Origin: Comamonas koreensis
Lineage (GTDB): Bacteria; Pseudomonadota; Gammaproteobacteria; Burkholderiales; Burkholderiaceae_C
DNA length: 64,000 bases
Assembly: GCF_021026195.1 (NCBI RefSeq)
Contig: NZ_JAJNCT010000028.1
Location: 62,001-126,000, forward strand
Direction of reading: 5' to 3'
A program made the translations under genes and the position numbers. This document shows positions 51,966-61,146 of the stretch, piece by piece (position 1 is the first letter of the stretch; each line of letters starts with the position of its first letter). The notes under the pieces were generated by a model. It had not been told where the DNA came from and searched no databases. It saw only the letters and a program-made list of their open reading frames with translations.

Positions 51966-53432
51966 CGTTTTGATCTGGTTTTGTTTGGCGGCACCGGCGA
52001 TCTGGCCTGGCGCAAATTGCTGCCCGCGCTGTTTCAATCTTTCCGCCATGGCAGCCTGCCTGCCGACGGGCGCATCATCGGCGTAGGCCGTGGCGCGATG
52101 AGCGACGACGAATATCGCGCGCTGATCGCCCAGCGGCTGGCCGAGGTCGAAGCCGACAAGCGGCCCAGCGATGCGGAATTTGCCCGCTTTGCCCAGCACC
52201 TGCACTACCTGCGCATGGACCTGTCGCAGCCGGCCGACTATGCCGCGCTGCGCGAGCTGCTGCAGGCGCGCGATGCCGACACCGTGGTGATGTACCTGGC
52301 CACGGCGCCCTCGCTGTTCACCACCGTCTGCGAGCAACTGGGCGCTGCAGGCCTGGCCACCGAGCGCACCCGCGTGGTGCTGGAAAAGCCGCTGGGCCAT
52401 GACCTGCCTTCGAACCGCGCCATCAACGCGGCCGTGCGCGAGGTGTTTTCCGAAACGCAGATCTTCCGCATCGACCACTACCTGGGCAAGCCCTCGGTCC
52501 AGAACCTGCTGGCCCTGCGTTTTGGCAATGCCATCTTCGAGCCACTGTGGCGGCGCGAGAACATCGCCAGCATCGAGATCACGATGGCCGAGCAGCTGGG
52601 CGTGGAAAAGCGTGGCGAGTTCTACGAAAGCACCGGCGCGCTGCGCGACATGGTGCAAAACCATGCGCTGCAGCTGCTGTGCGCGATAGGCATGGAGCCG
52701 CCCATCAGCGCCGATGCCGATGCGATCCGCAATGAAAAGCTCAAGGTGCTGCAATCGCTCAAGCGCTGGACGCCGGAGACGGTGATCCGCGACGTGGTGC
52801 GCGGCCAATACGCGGCCGGCCAGATTGCCGGCAAGCCGGTGCCGGGCTACCGCCAGGAAGAAGGCGTCTCGCCCAACAGCCAGACTGAAACCTTTGTGGC
52901 GCTGCGCACCGAGATCAGCAACTGGCGCTGGGCCGGCGTGCCGTTTTTCATCCGCACCGGCAAACGCCTGGCCGGGCGCGAGGCCTCGATCGTCGTGCAT
53001 TTCCGCCAGGTGCCGCATGCCATCTACCGCACGCCGCTGGGTGCGGCCAACCGCCTGACCATCCACCTGCAGCCCAAGGATGGCCTGACCCTGCAGCTGA
53101 TGGCCGCCGCGCAGAGCCAGGCCGATACCGGCGGCGTGCAGACCTTGTCGCCTGCGGCGCTGGACCTGGACTTTGACCAGCGCTTTGGCACCGAGCGCGT
53201 GGGCGCCTACGAACGCCTGCTGCTCGATGTGATCGCCGGGCGCCTGAACCTGTTTGTGCGTGCCGACGAACAAGAGGCCGCCTGGCAATGGGTGGAGCCG
53301 ATTCTGGAAGCCTGGCAACAGGCCAATGCCCGCGGCGAAAGCCCGCGCCCCTATGTGGCCGGGCATTGGGGCCCGGGCGCAGCCAGCGCATTGGTGGCGC
53401 GCGACGGCCACAGCTGGATGGAAGAGTTTTGA
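51963..53432 (+). CDS. zwf: Glucose-6-phosphate 1-dehydrogenase
   Basis: A 489-residue enzyme making 6-phosphogluconolactone and NAD(P)H. The nucleotide motif LFGGTGDLAWRKLLPALF (residues 6 onward), the substrate site RIDHYLGKPSVQNLLALRFGN, and later FIRTGKRLAGREASIVVHFRQVPH and LQPKDGLTLQ are all present. It is followed by the RpiR-type regulator hexR after 43 bases. The start codon lies within the right arm of an exact inverted repeat, with GGAA as a weak ribosome-binding motif. No pgl or edd/eda is in the window. Confidence 0.97.
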   Translation: MRFDLVLFGGTGDLAWRKLLPALFQSFRHGSLPADGRIIGVGRGAMSDDEYRALIAQRLAEVEADKRPSDAEFARFAQHLHYLRMDLSQPADYAALRELLQARDADTVVMYLATAPSLFTTVCEQLGAAGLATERTRVVLEKPLGHDLPSNRAINAAVREVFSETQIFRIDHYLGKPSVQNLLALRFGNAIFEPLWRRENIASIEITMAEQLGVEKRGEFYESTGALRDMVQNHALQLLCAIGMEPPISADADAIRNEKLKVLQSLKRWTPETVIRDVVRGQYAAGQIAGKPVPGYRQEEGVSPNSQTETFVALRTEISNWRWAGVPFFIRTGKRLAGREASIVVHFRQVPHAIYRTPLGAANRLTIHLQPKDGLTLQLMAAAQSQADTGGVQTLSPAALDLDFDQRFGTERVGAYERLLLDVIAGRLNLFVRADEQEAAWQWVEPILEAWQQANARGESPRPYVAGHWGPGAASALVARDGHSWMEEF

Positions 53433-53475
53433 ACGCCACCACCCACCACCGCTTCACCCGCTTCAAGGTAACGCC

Positions 53476-54321
53476 ATGCTAGACCGCATCACCGCCTCCC
53501 TCCCCTCGCTGGCACCGGCCGAGCAGCGCGTGGCGCGCCTGGTGCTGGCCGATCCGCGTGCCTTTGCCTCGCGCCCGGTGCGCGAGCTGGCCGAGCTGGC
53601 CCATGTCAGCAAACCCACCGTGGTGCGCTTTTGCCGCAGCATGGGCTATGACGGCCTGGCCGATTTCAAGCTCAAGCTGGCCGGCAGCGTCAGCGAAGGC
53701 GTGCCCTTTATCCACCGCAGCGTCGATGCCGATGACAAGACCAGCGATGTACTGGTCAAGGTGGTGGACAACTCGGTCGCGGCCTTTCTGGCCTACCGCA
53801 ATGCGGCCAGCACCACGGCGCTGGAGGCCGCATCCAGCGCCATCGTGGCGACCTGGCAGGCGGGCAAGCGCATTGAGTTCTATGGCGTGGGCAACTCCGG
53901 CATCGTTGCGCAGGATGGGCAGCACAAGTTCTTTCGCCTGGGCGTCACCAGCCTGGCGACCAGCGATGGCCATATGCAGGTGATGAGTGCGACCATGCTG
54001 GGCGCGGGCGACTGCGCCATCGTCATCTCCAACTCCGGCCGCACCCGCGACCTGATGGATGCCACCGACATCGCCAAGCGCAATGGCGCCACGACGATCG
54101 CCATCACCGCCAGCGGCTCGCCGCTGGCACGCGCGGCCAATATCCACCTGGCTGCCGACCACCCCGAAGGCTACGACCGCTACAGCCCGATGGTTTCGCG
54201 CCTGCTGCACCTGCTGATCCTGGATGTGCTGGCCACCAGCGTGGCGCTGCGCATCGGCGAGCCGCTGCAGCCGGTGCTGCAGCAGATGAAGGACAACCTG
54301 CACGCCAAGCGCTATACCTGA
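53476..54321 (+). CDS. hexR: RpiR family regulator HexR-like
   Basis: A 281-residue RpiR-type regulator: an N-terminal HTH (LPSLAPAEQRVARLVLADP, LAELAHVSKPTVVRFCRSMGYDGLADFKLKLAG) and a SIS sugar-phosphate domain (KRIEFYGVGNSGIVAQDGQHKFFRLG, IVISNSGRTRDLMDA, GATTIAITAS). HexR binds 2-keto-3-deoxy-6-phosphogluconate and represses zwf, edd and related genes in Pseudomonas and others. The position directly behind zwf supports the name. The ATG 53476 start matches family length; the longer frame overlaps zwf. Its operator was not identified with confidence in the tal-zwf gap. Confidence 0.9.
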   Translation: MLDRITASLPSLAPAEQRVARLVLADPRAFASRPVRELAELAHVSKPTVVRFCRSMGYDGLADFKLKLAGSVSEGVPFIHRSVDADDKTSDVLVKVVDNSVAAFLAYRNAASTTALEAASSAIVATWQAGKRIEFYGVGNSGIVAQDGQHKFFRLGVTSLATSDGHMQVMSATMLGAGDCAIVISNSGRTRDLMDATDIAKRNGATTIAITASGSPLARAANIHLAADHPEGYDRYSPMVSRLLHLLILDVLATSVALRIGEPLQPVLQQMKDNLHAKRYT

Positions 54322-54345
54322 GGGCGTTTTCGGCTGGACGCAACG

Positions 54346-54372
54346 AAAAACGGGGCAGCCAAGGCTGCCCCG
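54346..54372 (-). terminator. Intrinsic terminator between hexR and the nucleotidase gene
   Basis: CGGGGCAGCC and GGCTGCCCCG form a 10-bp stem over AA (real loop a few bases larger). The five A before it give a T run on the minus strand, so it ends the nucleotidase transcript; it may also hinder read-through from hexR. Confidence 0.85.
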
Positions 54373-54392
54373 TGGTCATGCGGGGTCAGCGA

Positions 54393-56312
54393 TCAACGCG
54401 CGTCCACAAAGCTCTTGGTGCTGTACAGGTCGGTGGACAGGCGCTTGAGCGCTGGCAGACCGGTCGTTGCATCCTTGGGCTGCGATTCGATGTAGTTGAA
54501 GAACACATCGGCATCGAGCACGCCGATGTCGAGGCGGCGCGCTGCAGGCACGGAGGCCAGGGTCTTGTAGCCGTCACCGCCGTTGGCGTTGAAGCTCAGC
54601 ACGAACAGGCGGTAGGTCTTGCCCTGGTCCAGCGCAGCCCATTGGCCGGTGGTGGTGTCGCGCACTTCGATACCCGTGACACGGCTGCCAAAGGCGGCCT
54701 TGGCATTCACGTCAAAGCGCATACCGCCGGTGTAAGGGTAAGGGCCGGTCGAACCGCCAGCGCCGTACACGGCTTCCAGGCCGTCTTCGAGCATGCCCTT
54801 GACTTCCGTGCCGGTGACATCCAGGCGGAACAGCATGTTGCCAAACGGCAGCACCTGGATCGCATTGGCAGCGGTCACTTCACCGTTCAGCGGAATGCGT
54901 ACGCCACCGCCGCTTTGCAGCGAGATGTCGGCACCGCCGTAGTGTTCGTTGGCCACTTCCAGGTAAGACTGGGCCACCAGCTGCTGGATGTCGCCACCGC
55001 GCAGGCTGACGCTGCCTTCGGTGTTGCAGGCCGCGCTGGAGCGGCTGTAGTCCGAGCTGCCTTCGCCGCCCGGTACACGGCGCGAGCACAGCTCTTGCGG
55101 TGCATAGGCCACCTTGGTCACGTTGAAGCTGGCAACCTTTTCGGTGAAAGGCTTGAGCACGGCGGCGGCCTGGGCCGAAGGCGCGGTGATGCGCAGGAAG
55201 CCGGCGGCATTCACGCTGCTGATGATGGACGTGCGCTGGGCTTCGGTCGCGGCAGTGCCGGCGATCTTGAAGTCATCGCCGATCAGCACGTGGGGCGTGC
55301 CTTCGCACTGGCTGACCACGCCGTCCTTGTCGAACTTGACCTTCAGCTCGCCCACGACTTGCGAGTATTCCCAGGCCTGCACGATGCAGACGGGCTTGCC
55401 GTCGAGGTCGGTGGTGTTGGTGGGGTAGGCGCCGCCTGGCGTGCCCACGCCGATGGTCTTCATCGCGTCTGGGCCCAGCAGGGTGTGCGAGTCACCGCCG
55501 ACGATCACGTCCACACCGCGCAGCTTTTTGGCGATGCTGCGGTCGTTGTCGTAGCCGATGTGGCTCAGCAGCACAATGCGCTTGACGCCCTGGGCCTGCA
55601 GCTTGTCGATTTCGCGCTGGGCCGCCACGGCTTCGTCTTCGAACAAGGTGTCCTTGTCGGGGCTGGAGGAGGCCTTGGTCTTTTGCGCAATGGTCAGGCC
55701 GACGATACCGATCTTCTGGCCGCCACGTTCCACCACGGTGGAGGGCGAGACCATGTTCGGTGCGCGGCTGGGGTTCAGCGCCGAGTTGGCGCCAAACTGC
55801 ACGTTCGCGCTCAGCACCGGCGTGGCACATCGGCCCGTCTTGAGGCGGTCCAGGATGCCCTTGAGACCCGAGTCGCCCTTGTCGAATTCGTGGTTGCCCA
55901 GGGTGTAGGCATCAAAGCACACGGTGTTGAGCATGGCCATGTCGGCCTCGCCATCGGCACCTGCGCGGTTGAAGTACAGGGTACCGGTCACCGCATCGCC
56001 GGCGTGCAGCTTCAGCACATGGGTCGACTGGGCAGCGATCGCGTCGATGGCGGCCGTCACGCGGGGGAAACCTGCGGCGTCCACGGTCACGGCCGTGGTC
56101 TTGCCGTCCACCGGCAGTTGCAGGGTGGCCGTCTTGCTGGCCAAGGTGGAGTGGTGGTCGTTGATGTGCAAGATCGTCAGCACATCGTCTTTTTCGCTGT
56201 CGTTGTCGCTGGAGCCGCCTCCACCGCAAGCCACCAATACGGCAGCCGCCACACCGCACACCGTCCAAACCATCACCTGACGTGCACCCTCTCGCACTGA
56301 CAATGCAACCAT
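54393..56312 (-). CDS. Lipoprotein 5'-nucleotidase/metallophosphatase (UshA family)
   Basis: A 639-residue exported phosphatase. The lipoprotein signal VWTVCGVAAAVLVACGGG has a lipobox (LVAC) and a glycine/serine linker. The calcineurin-like domain has TILHINDHHST, LKLHAGDAVTGTLYFN, YTLGNHEFDKG, LLSHIGYDNDRSIA and VIVGGDSHTLLG. The C-terminal 5'-nucleotidase domain has QSGGGVRIPLNGEVTAANAIQVLPFGN and SFNANGGDGY. Four cysteines in the middle may form disulphides. It should dephosphorylate nucleotides in the periplasm, anchored to a membrane. The start at 56312 is taken because it fits a lipoprotein signal; the open frame runs 26 codons further. Confidence 0.93.
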   Translation of the reverse strand: MVALSVREGARQVMVWTVCGVAAAVLVACGGGGSSDNDSEKDDVLTILHINDHHSTLASKTATLQLPVDGKTTAVTVDAAGFPRVTAAIDAIAAQSTHVLKLHAGDAVTGTLYFNRAGADGEADMAMLNTVCFDAYTLGNHEFDKGDSGLKGILDRLKTGRCATPVLSANVQFGANSALNPSRAPNMVSPSTVVERGGQKIGIVGLTIAQKTKASSSPDKDTLFEDEAVAAQREIDKLQAQGVKRIVLLSHIGYDNDRSIAKKLRGVDVIVGGDSHTLLGPDAMKTIGVGTPGGAYPTNTTDLDGKPVCIVQAWEYSQVVGELKVKFDKDGVVSQCEGTPHVLIGDDFKIAGTAATEAQRTSIISSVNAAGFLRITAPSAQAAAVLKPFTEKVASFNVTKVAYAPQELCSRRVPGGEGSSDYSRSSAACNTEGSVSLRGGDIQQLVAQSYLEVANEHYGGADISLQSGGGVRIPLNGEVTAANAIQVLPFGNMLFRLDVTGTEVKGMLEDGLEAVYGAGGSTGPYPYTGGMRFDVNAKAAFGSRVTGIEVRDTTTGQWAALDQGKTYRLFVLSFNANGGDGYKTLASVPAARRLDIGVLDADVFFNYIESQPKDATTGLPALKRLSTDLYSTKSFVDAR

Positions 56313-56420
56313 TTCTGCTCTCTCCGTTATGACAAAGAGCTCTATGGTTTGTCCGCTAGATGACGTAGGTGTGACTTTCTGTAATAGCAAAGGGGCTTAG
56401 CAAGCGGGTGCGCCCCACAG

Positions 56421-56449
56421 CAAAACCGGCGCCTGAGACGCCGGTTTTG
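56421..56449 (-). terminator. Intrinsic terminator after the peptide ABC operon
   Basis: CAAAACCGGCG and CGCCGGTTTTG pair over 11 bp with a 7-base loop; each arm carries four A or T. It lies 16 bases behind the stop of the last ATPase gene (56465) and would work on the minus strand. Confidence 0.65.
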
Positions 56450-56464
56450 CAAAAGACCGGTGTT

Positions 56465-57526
56465 TTACAGCACCGGAATGCGTCCTTCCTCGACCGCATG
56501 GCAGGCCACTTTCACGCCGGCATCATCGATCAGCTGTGGGCGCTCGCTGCGGCAGCGCTCATTGGCCAGCGGGCAGCGCGGATTGAACGCGCAACCGGTG
56601 GGAGGATTCAGCGGATTGGGCACCTCGCCCTGCACGGGTGTGCGTGCCTTGCCGGTGTCGTGCATCTTCGGGATGGCATCGAGCAGCATGCGCGTATAGG
56701 GGTGGCGTGGTTTGGCAAACAGGGTTTGCTTATCGGCCAGTTCTACAAGCCTACCCAAATACATGACACCCACCTGATCGCTGACATGGCGCACCACCGC
56801 GAGGTTGTGCGAGATGAACAGATAGGTCAGACCGCGCTTTTTCTGCAGGTCCTTCATGATGTTGAGCACCTGGGCCTGCACGGAGACGTCGAGCGCCGAG
56901 GTGGGCTCGTCGCAGACCAGAAACTCCGGCTCGGTCGCCAGTGCGCGGGCGATGGAGATGCGCTGGCGCTGCCCGCCCGAGAACTGGTGCGGGTACTTAA
57001 GCATGTCCATCGGCGCCAGGCCCACCTGCACCAGCAGCTCGGCAACGCGGGCCTTGAGCTGCTCGGTGTTGGTGATCAGGCCATGCTCCTTGAGCGGCTC
57101 GCCAATGATCTGCTCGACCGACCAGCGCGGGTTCAGGCTGGCATAGGGATCCTGGAAGATCATCTGCACGCGGCGGCGCATCGCACGCGCGTTCGGGTCG
57201 CGGAAGGCGGCATGCGCATCCTGGCCGTCGAAGGTGAAGGTGCCGCGCGTGGGGCCGTACAAGCCCACCAGCAGGCGCGCCACCGTGCTCTTGCCGCAGC
57301 CGGACTCGCCCACCAGGGCCAGGGTCTTGCCCTTTTCGATGTCAAAGCTCACGCCATCGACGGCGCGCAGCAGGCTGCGCGGCTTGCGCTCCAGCACCCG
57401 GTTGAGCCAGGGTGCGGACACATCAAAAGTCTTGGCTAGGTCACGGGCCTGCACCAGGGGCTGCTTGTCGCCAGCGCTTGGCAGCGCTGCTGCGTCCTTG
57501 TTCGTCATGGTTGCCATCTCGCTCAT
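56465..57526 (-). CDS. dppF: Peptide ABC transporter ATP-binding protein (DppF/OppF type)
   Basis: A 353-residue ATPase with LALVGESGCGKSTVARLL (Walker A), the Q-loop FQDPYASLNPRWSVEQIIGEPL, the signature FSGGQRQRISIARALA, Walker B FLVCDEPTSALDVS, and the C-terminal oligopeptide extension GCAFNPRCPLANERCRSERP with four cysteines. It energises import with the DppD protein. Its ATG overlaps the dppD stop by ATGA. It is the last gene of the operon. Confidence 0.95.
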   Translation of the reverse strand: MSEMATMTNKDAAALPSAGDKQPLVQARDLAKTFDVSAPWLNRVLERKPRSLLRAVDGVSFDIEKGKTLALVGESGCGKSTVARLLVGLYGPTRGTFTFDGQDAHAAFRDPNARAMRRRVQMIFQDPYASLNPRWSVEQIIGEPLKEHGLITNTEQLKARVAELLVQVGLAPMDMLKYPHQFSGGQRQRISIARALATEPEFLVCDEPTSALDVSVQAQVLNIMKDLQKKRGLTYLFISHNLAVVRHVSDQVGVMYLGRLVELADKQTLFAKPRHPYTRMLLDAIPKMHDTGKARTPVQGEVPNPLNPPTGCAFNPRCPLANERCRSERPQLIDDAGVKVACHAVEEGRIPVL

Positions 57527-58521
57527 ACCGTGTCCTCGGTGGCAGCCACTTGGGGCTGGTAATCGGGCGCATGCAGCCAGCAGGCGGCCTGCGTGGCGCC
57601 AGCCATCATCAGCTCGGGGCGCTGCTCCATGCAGCGGTCAAACACCTGGGGGCAGCGCGGGTTGAAAGCGCAGCCCTTGGGGATGGCATTGAGCCGGGGC
57701 ATGGCGCCGTCAATCTGGTTGAGGCGTTCGCGGTCGGCTTCCATATCGGGGATGGACGCCATCAGGCCCCGGGTATAGGGGTGCGCCGGGTGGTTGATCA
57801 CCTCATGCACCGGGCCGATTTCTGCAACACGGCCGGCATACATCACCGCGACCCGGTCACAGGTCTCGGCGATCACGCCCATGTCATGGGTGATCAGCAT
57901 CACGGCCGCGCCTCGGGTGCGGCAGATGTTCTTGAGCAGGCTGATGATCTGCGCCTGGATCGACACGTCGAGCGCCGTCGTGGGCTCGTCGGCCACGATC
58001 AGCTTGGGCTCGGCCGCAAGCGCCAGCGCAATCACCACCCGCTGGCGCATGCCGCCAGAAAACTGGTGCGGAAAATGGTCGATCCGCTCTTCGGCTGCCG
58101 GAATGCCGGTATCCTTGAGCAGCTGGATCGCACGCTGGCGCGCCTCCGCCGCCGAGAGCTGGAGGTGGGTCTGGATGGTCTCGATCAGCTGGCGGCCCAC
58201 GGTGTAGAGCGGGTTCAGCGAGGTGAGCGGGTCCTGGAAGATCGCGCCAATGCGGCGGCCCCGGATGTGGCGCATCTTGTCCGCGGACAGGTTGTCGATG
58301 CGCTCGCCTTCGAGCACGATCTCGCCCGAAGCCACATGGCCTGGCGGCTCCAGCAGGCCGATGATGGACGCGCCAGTCAGCGACTTGCCCGCACCCGATT
58401 CGCCGACCACGCCCAGGATCTCGCCGGGGGCGATGGAAAAGGAGATGTTGTCCAGCGCCCGCAGCACACCATGGCGATTGGGAAACTCGACCACCAGATT
58501 TTTAACTTCCAACAATGACAT
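57523..58521 (-). CDS. dppD: Peptide ABC transporter ATP-binding protein (DppD/OppD type)
   Basis: A 332-residue ATPase: LGVVGESGAGKSLTGASIIGLL (Walker A), FQDPLTSLNPLYTVGRQLIE, signature FSGGMRQRVVIALALA, Walker B LIVADEPTTALDVSIQAQ, H-loop ITHDMGVIAE, and the C-terminal FNPRCPQVFDRCMEQRPELM cysteine region. ATG 58521 starts MSLLEVKNLVVEF; the open frame runs 47 codons further upstream through the end of dppC without support. It works as a heterodimer with DppF. Confidence 0.95.
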   Translation of the reverse strand: MSLLEVKNLVVEFPNRHGVLRALDNISFSIAPGEILGVVGESGAGKSLTGASIIGLLEPPGHVASGEIVLEGERIDNLSADKMRHIRGRRIGAIFQDPLTSLNPLYTVGRQLIETIQTHLQLSAAEARQRAIQLLKDTGIPAAEERIDHFPHQFSGGMRQRVVIALALAAEPKLIVADEPTTALDVSIQAQIISLLKNICRTRGAAVMLITHDMGVIAETCDRVAVMYAGRVAEIGPVHEVINHPAHPYTRGLMASIPDMEADRERLNQIDGAMPRLNAIPKGCAFNPRCPQVFDRCMEQRPELMMAGATQAACWLHAPDYQPQVAATEDTV

Positions 58522-58556
58522 CGTGGTTGTTCCTTGTTCGTCTTGTGTCCGCACCA

Positions 58557-59474
58557 TCAACGCAGGCGCGGGTTGAGCGCATCGCGCAGCCAGTCGCCCA
58601 GCAGGTTGACCGACAGCGCGATCAGCACCAGCATCAGGCCCGGGAAGATCGTGATCCACCACTCACCGGAGAACAGGTAATCATTGCCCACGCGGATCAG
58701 GGTGCCCAGCGAGGGCGAGGTGGGCGGCGCGCCCACACCCAGGAAGGACAGGGTCGCCTCGGTAATGATGGCCGTCGCCACCTGGATGGTGGCCAGCACC
58801 ATGACGGGGCCCAGCACATTGGGCAGCACATGCTTGACCATGATGCGCAGCGGTGCCACGCCGGTAACGCGGGCGGCCTGCACGTATTCCTTGTTGCGCT
58901 CCACCATCGTGGAGCCACGCACCGTGCGCGCATACTGCACCCAGCCCGTCAGCGAGATCGAGAGGATCAGCACGCCAAAGGCCAGCGACTCATTGGCATT
59001 GGGAAACACCGCACGGCCCACGCCAGCGATCAGCAAGGCCACCAGAATGGCGGGGAAGGACAGCATCACATCGCACAGGCGCATCAGCACCGAATCGATC
59101 CAGCCGCCCTTGAAGCCGGCCAGCAGGCCCAGGCCCACACCTACGACGACGGACAGGGCCACCGAGGCCAGGCCCACGATCAGCGAAATGCGGGCGCCAT
59201 ACATCAGCGCCGACAGAATGTCGCGGCCCTGGTCGTCGGTGCCCAGGATGTATTTCCAGCCTCCCTCTTCGCTCCAGACCGGCGGGATGCGCGCATCGCT
59301 CAGCTCGAGGGTGGTCAGGTCAAAGGGATTATGGGGCGCCACCCAGCCGGCAAACAGCGCGCAGAACACGCATACCGCCGCAATAAGGGCCGCCACGATG
59401 GCCGTGGGCGACTTGCGAAAGCTGTAGCCCACATCGCTGTCCATCCAGCGCCTGATTCGGTTTTTCATCGTCAT
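58557..59474 (-). CDS. dppC: Peptide ABC transporter permease (DppC/OppC type)
   Basis: A 305-residue membrane protein with an N-terminal helix (SPTAIVAALIAAVCVFCALFAGW), the OppC N-domain stretch HNPFDLTTLELSDARIPP and LGTDDQGRDILSALMYGARISL, and the EAA loop region YVQAARVTGVAPLRIMVKHVLPNV that docks with the ATPases. Six membrane helices are expected. It pairs with the DppB-type permease coded 3 kb upstream, from which it is separated by a binding-protein gene and an M20 amidohydrolase gene. Confidence 0.95.
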   Translation of the reverse strand: MTMKNRIRRWMDSDVGYSFRKSPTAIVAALIAAVCVFCALFAGWVAPHNPFDLTTLELSDARIPPVWSEEGGWKYILGTDDQGRDILSALMYGARISLIVGLASVALSVVVGVGLGLLAGFKGGWIDSVLMRLCDVMLSFPAILVALLIAGVGRAVFPNANESLAFGVLILSISLTGWVQYARTVRGSTMVERNKEYVQAARVTGVAPLRIMVKHVLPNVLGPVMVLATIQVATAIITEATLSFLGVGAPPTSPSLGTLIRVGNDYLFSGEWWITIFPGLMLVLIALSVNLLGDWLRDALNPRLR

Positions 59475-59520
59475 CTTCTCTCTCTAATCGCTGGCCGCTG
59501 CAGCGCAGCGGCCCAGGCAT

Positions 59521-61095
59521 TTACTTCTTCACCGTCATCCACTTGAAAGGCATGAAGCCATCGGCCATCTGCACCAGCTCCACGTTCTTGCTGACACCCC
59601 AGTTCATGAACTGCTGGTGCAGCGGCAGGTAGCCCACGTCGTCGGCCACGGTCTGCAGCGCTTCGTGGATCGCCTGGTTGCGCTTGGCCGTATCGGTCTC
59701 GGACTGCACCTGGCGGGTCAGCGCATCGACCTTGGGGTTGCAGTAGTTGCCATAGTTGAACGCGCCCGCACCCTTGCCGTCATTGCAGTTCATCAAGGCC
59801 AGCAGCGGGTTGTGTGCGTCGTAGGTCGAAGGCGTCCAGCCGAGGATGTAGAAGGCGGTTTCATGGCGCATGATGCGCGGGAAATAGGTGCCCTTGGTCT
59901 CGGCATTGAGCTGCACCTTCACGCCGATCTTGGCCAGGTTGGCCGAGACCGCCTGGCAGATGCGGCTGTCATTGATGTAGCGGTCGTTCGAGCAGTTCAA
60001 GGTCAGCGAGAAGCCATCGGGGTAGCCCGCCTCGGTCAGCAGCTTCTTGGCGGCGGCCGGGTCGTAGGGCAGGCGCTTGATGTCATCGGCGTAGCCATTG
60101 ACACCCTTGCCGATCAAGGTGGCCAGGTTGCCCGATGCCCCGCGCATCACCTGCTTGTGCAGGCCTTCGATATCGATGGCCTGGTAGAAGGCCTGGCGCA
60201 CGCGCTTGTCCTTGAACGGGTTCTTGCCCTTGACGCTGGCGTTCAGCAGCTCATCGCGCTTCTGGTCCATGCCCATGAAGATGGCGCGCAGCTCCGGCCC
60301 GGACACCACGCGGGTGCTGCCGGTGTTGGCCACGCGGTCTAAGTCCTGCACTGGCACCGGGTCGATCACATCGACCTGGCCCGACAGCAGCGCGGCCACG
60401 CGGGTGGCATCGTTGGCGACCGGCGTGTAGACGACTTCCTGCACATTGCCGTCGATCTTGTCCCAGTAGTTGGCGCTGCGGTTGAAGACGGTGCGAACAT
60501 TGGGCTGGCGCTCGCGCACACGGTACGGCCCGGTGCCATTGGCCTTGAACGAGGCCGTGTTCTCGATGCCCTTGCGGCGGTCCACCGGGTTGACGGCATT
60601 GTTGGCCTCGGACCAAGCCTTGCTCATGATGTAGACCTGCGAGATCATGCTCGGCAGGATCGGTGCCGGGTCCTTGGTCTCGATATCGACCGTGTAGTCG
60701 TCGACCTTGCGCGTCTCCTTGATGGGGTTGGTGTAGGACTTCATGTCCGAACCCTCCAACTGGGTGCGCATCATCGAGAACACCACATCATCGGCCGTGA
60801 ACGGCGTGCCATCGTGGAACTGCACGCCCTTGCGCAAGGTAAAGCGCCAGACGGTGGGCGAGGTCTGCTCCCATTGGGTGGCCAGCACCGGGCGCAGGCT
60901 CAAATCCCTGTTGCGGCCGGCCAGGGGCTCGTAGACGTTGCCGGTCACGCTCAGCTGCACCGTCTCATTGAAGGAATGCGGGTCCATGGACAGGGCATCG
61001 CCCTGGGAACCGATGCGCACGGTCTGCGCGCCGGCGGAAACATAGGCGGCAGCCAACATCGATACCAACAAGGTCTTGCTCATCGTGTGTTTCAT
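59521..61095 (-). CDS. Peptide ABC transporter substrate-binding protein (SBP family 5), copy 1
   Basis: A 524-residue periplasmic binding protein. The signal peptide (LLVSMLAAAYVSAGAQT) is followed by DALSMDPHSFNETVQLSVTGNVYEPLAG, WRFTLRKGVQFHDGTPFTADDVVFSM and ANGTGPYRVRERQP, all typical of DppA/OppA-like proteins. Two possible starts (61095 and 61083) differ by four residues. It lies between the M20 gene and dppC in the same operon. A second gene of the same family starts the visible operon, so two ligands or one gene duplication are possible; the C-terminal ends of the two are clearly similar in style (PLHQQFMNWGVSKNVELVQMAD, PLYDQVIPWAMKKNIDLVHRAD). Confidence 0.93.
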   Translation of the reverse strand: MKHTMSKTLLVSMLAAAYVSAGAQTVRIGSQGDALSMDPHSFNETVQLSVTGNVYEPLAGRNRDLSLRPVLATQWEQTSPTVWRFTLRKGVQFHDGTPFTADDVVFSMMRTQLEGSDMKSYTNPIKETRKVDDYTVDIETKDPAPILPSMISQVYIMSKAWSEANNAVNPVDRRKGIENTASFKANGTGPYRVRERQPNVRTVFNRSANYWDKIDGNVQEVVYTPVANDATRVAALLSGQVDVIDPVPVQDLDRVANTGSTRVVSGPELRAIFMGMDQKRDELLNASVKGKNPFKDKRVRQAFYQAIDIEGLHKQVMRGASGNLATLIGKGVNGYADDIKRLPYDPAAAKKLLTEAGYPDGFSLTLNCSNDRYINDSRICQAVSANLAKIGVKVQLNAETKGTYFPRIMRHETAFYILGWTPSTYDAHNPLLALMNCNDGKGAGAFNYGNYCNPKVDALTRQVQSETDTAKRNQAIHEALQTVADDVGYLPLHQQFMNWGVSKNVELVQMADGFMPFKWMTVKK

Positions 61096-61146
61096 CGTTC
61101 TCCCCTTTTATCAAGTCCGGCCCAACCGGGGCCGGGAGCTGAGGCT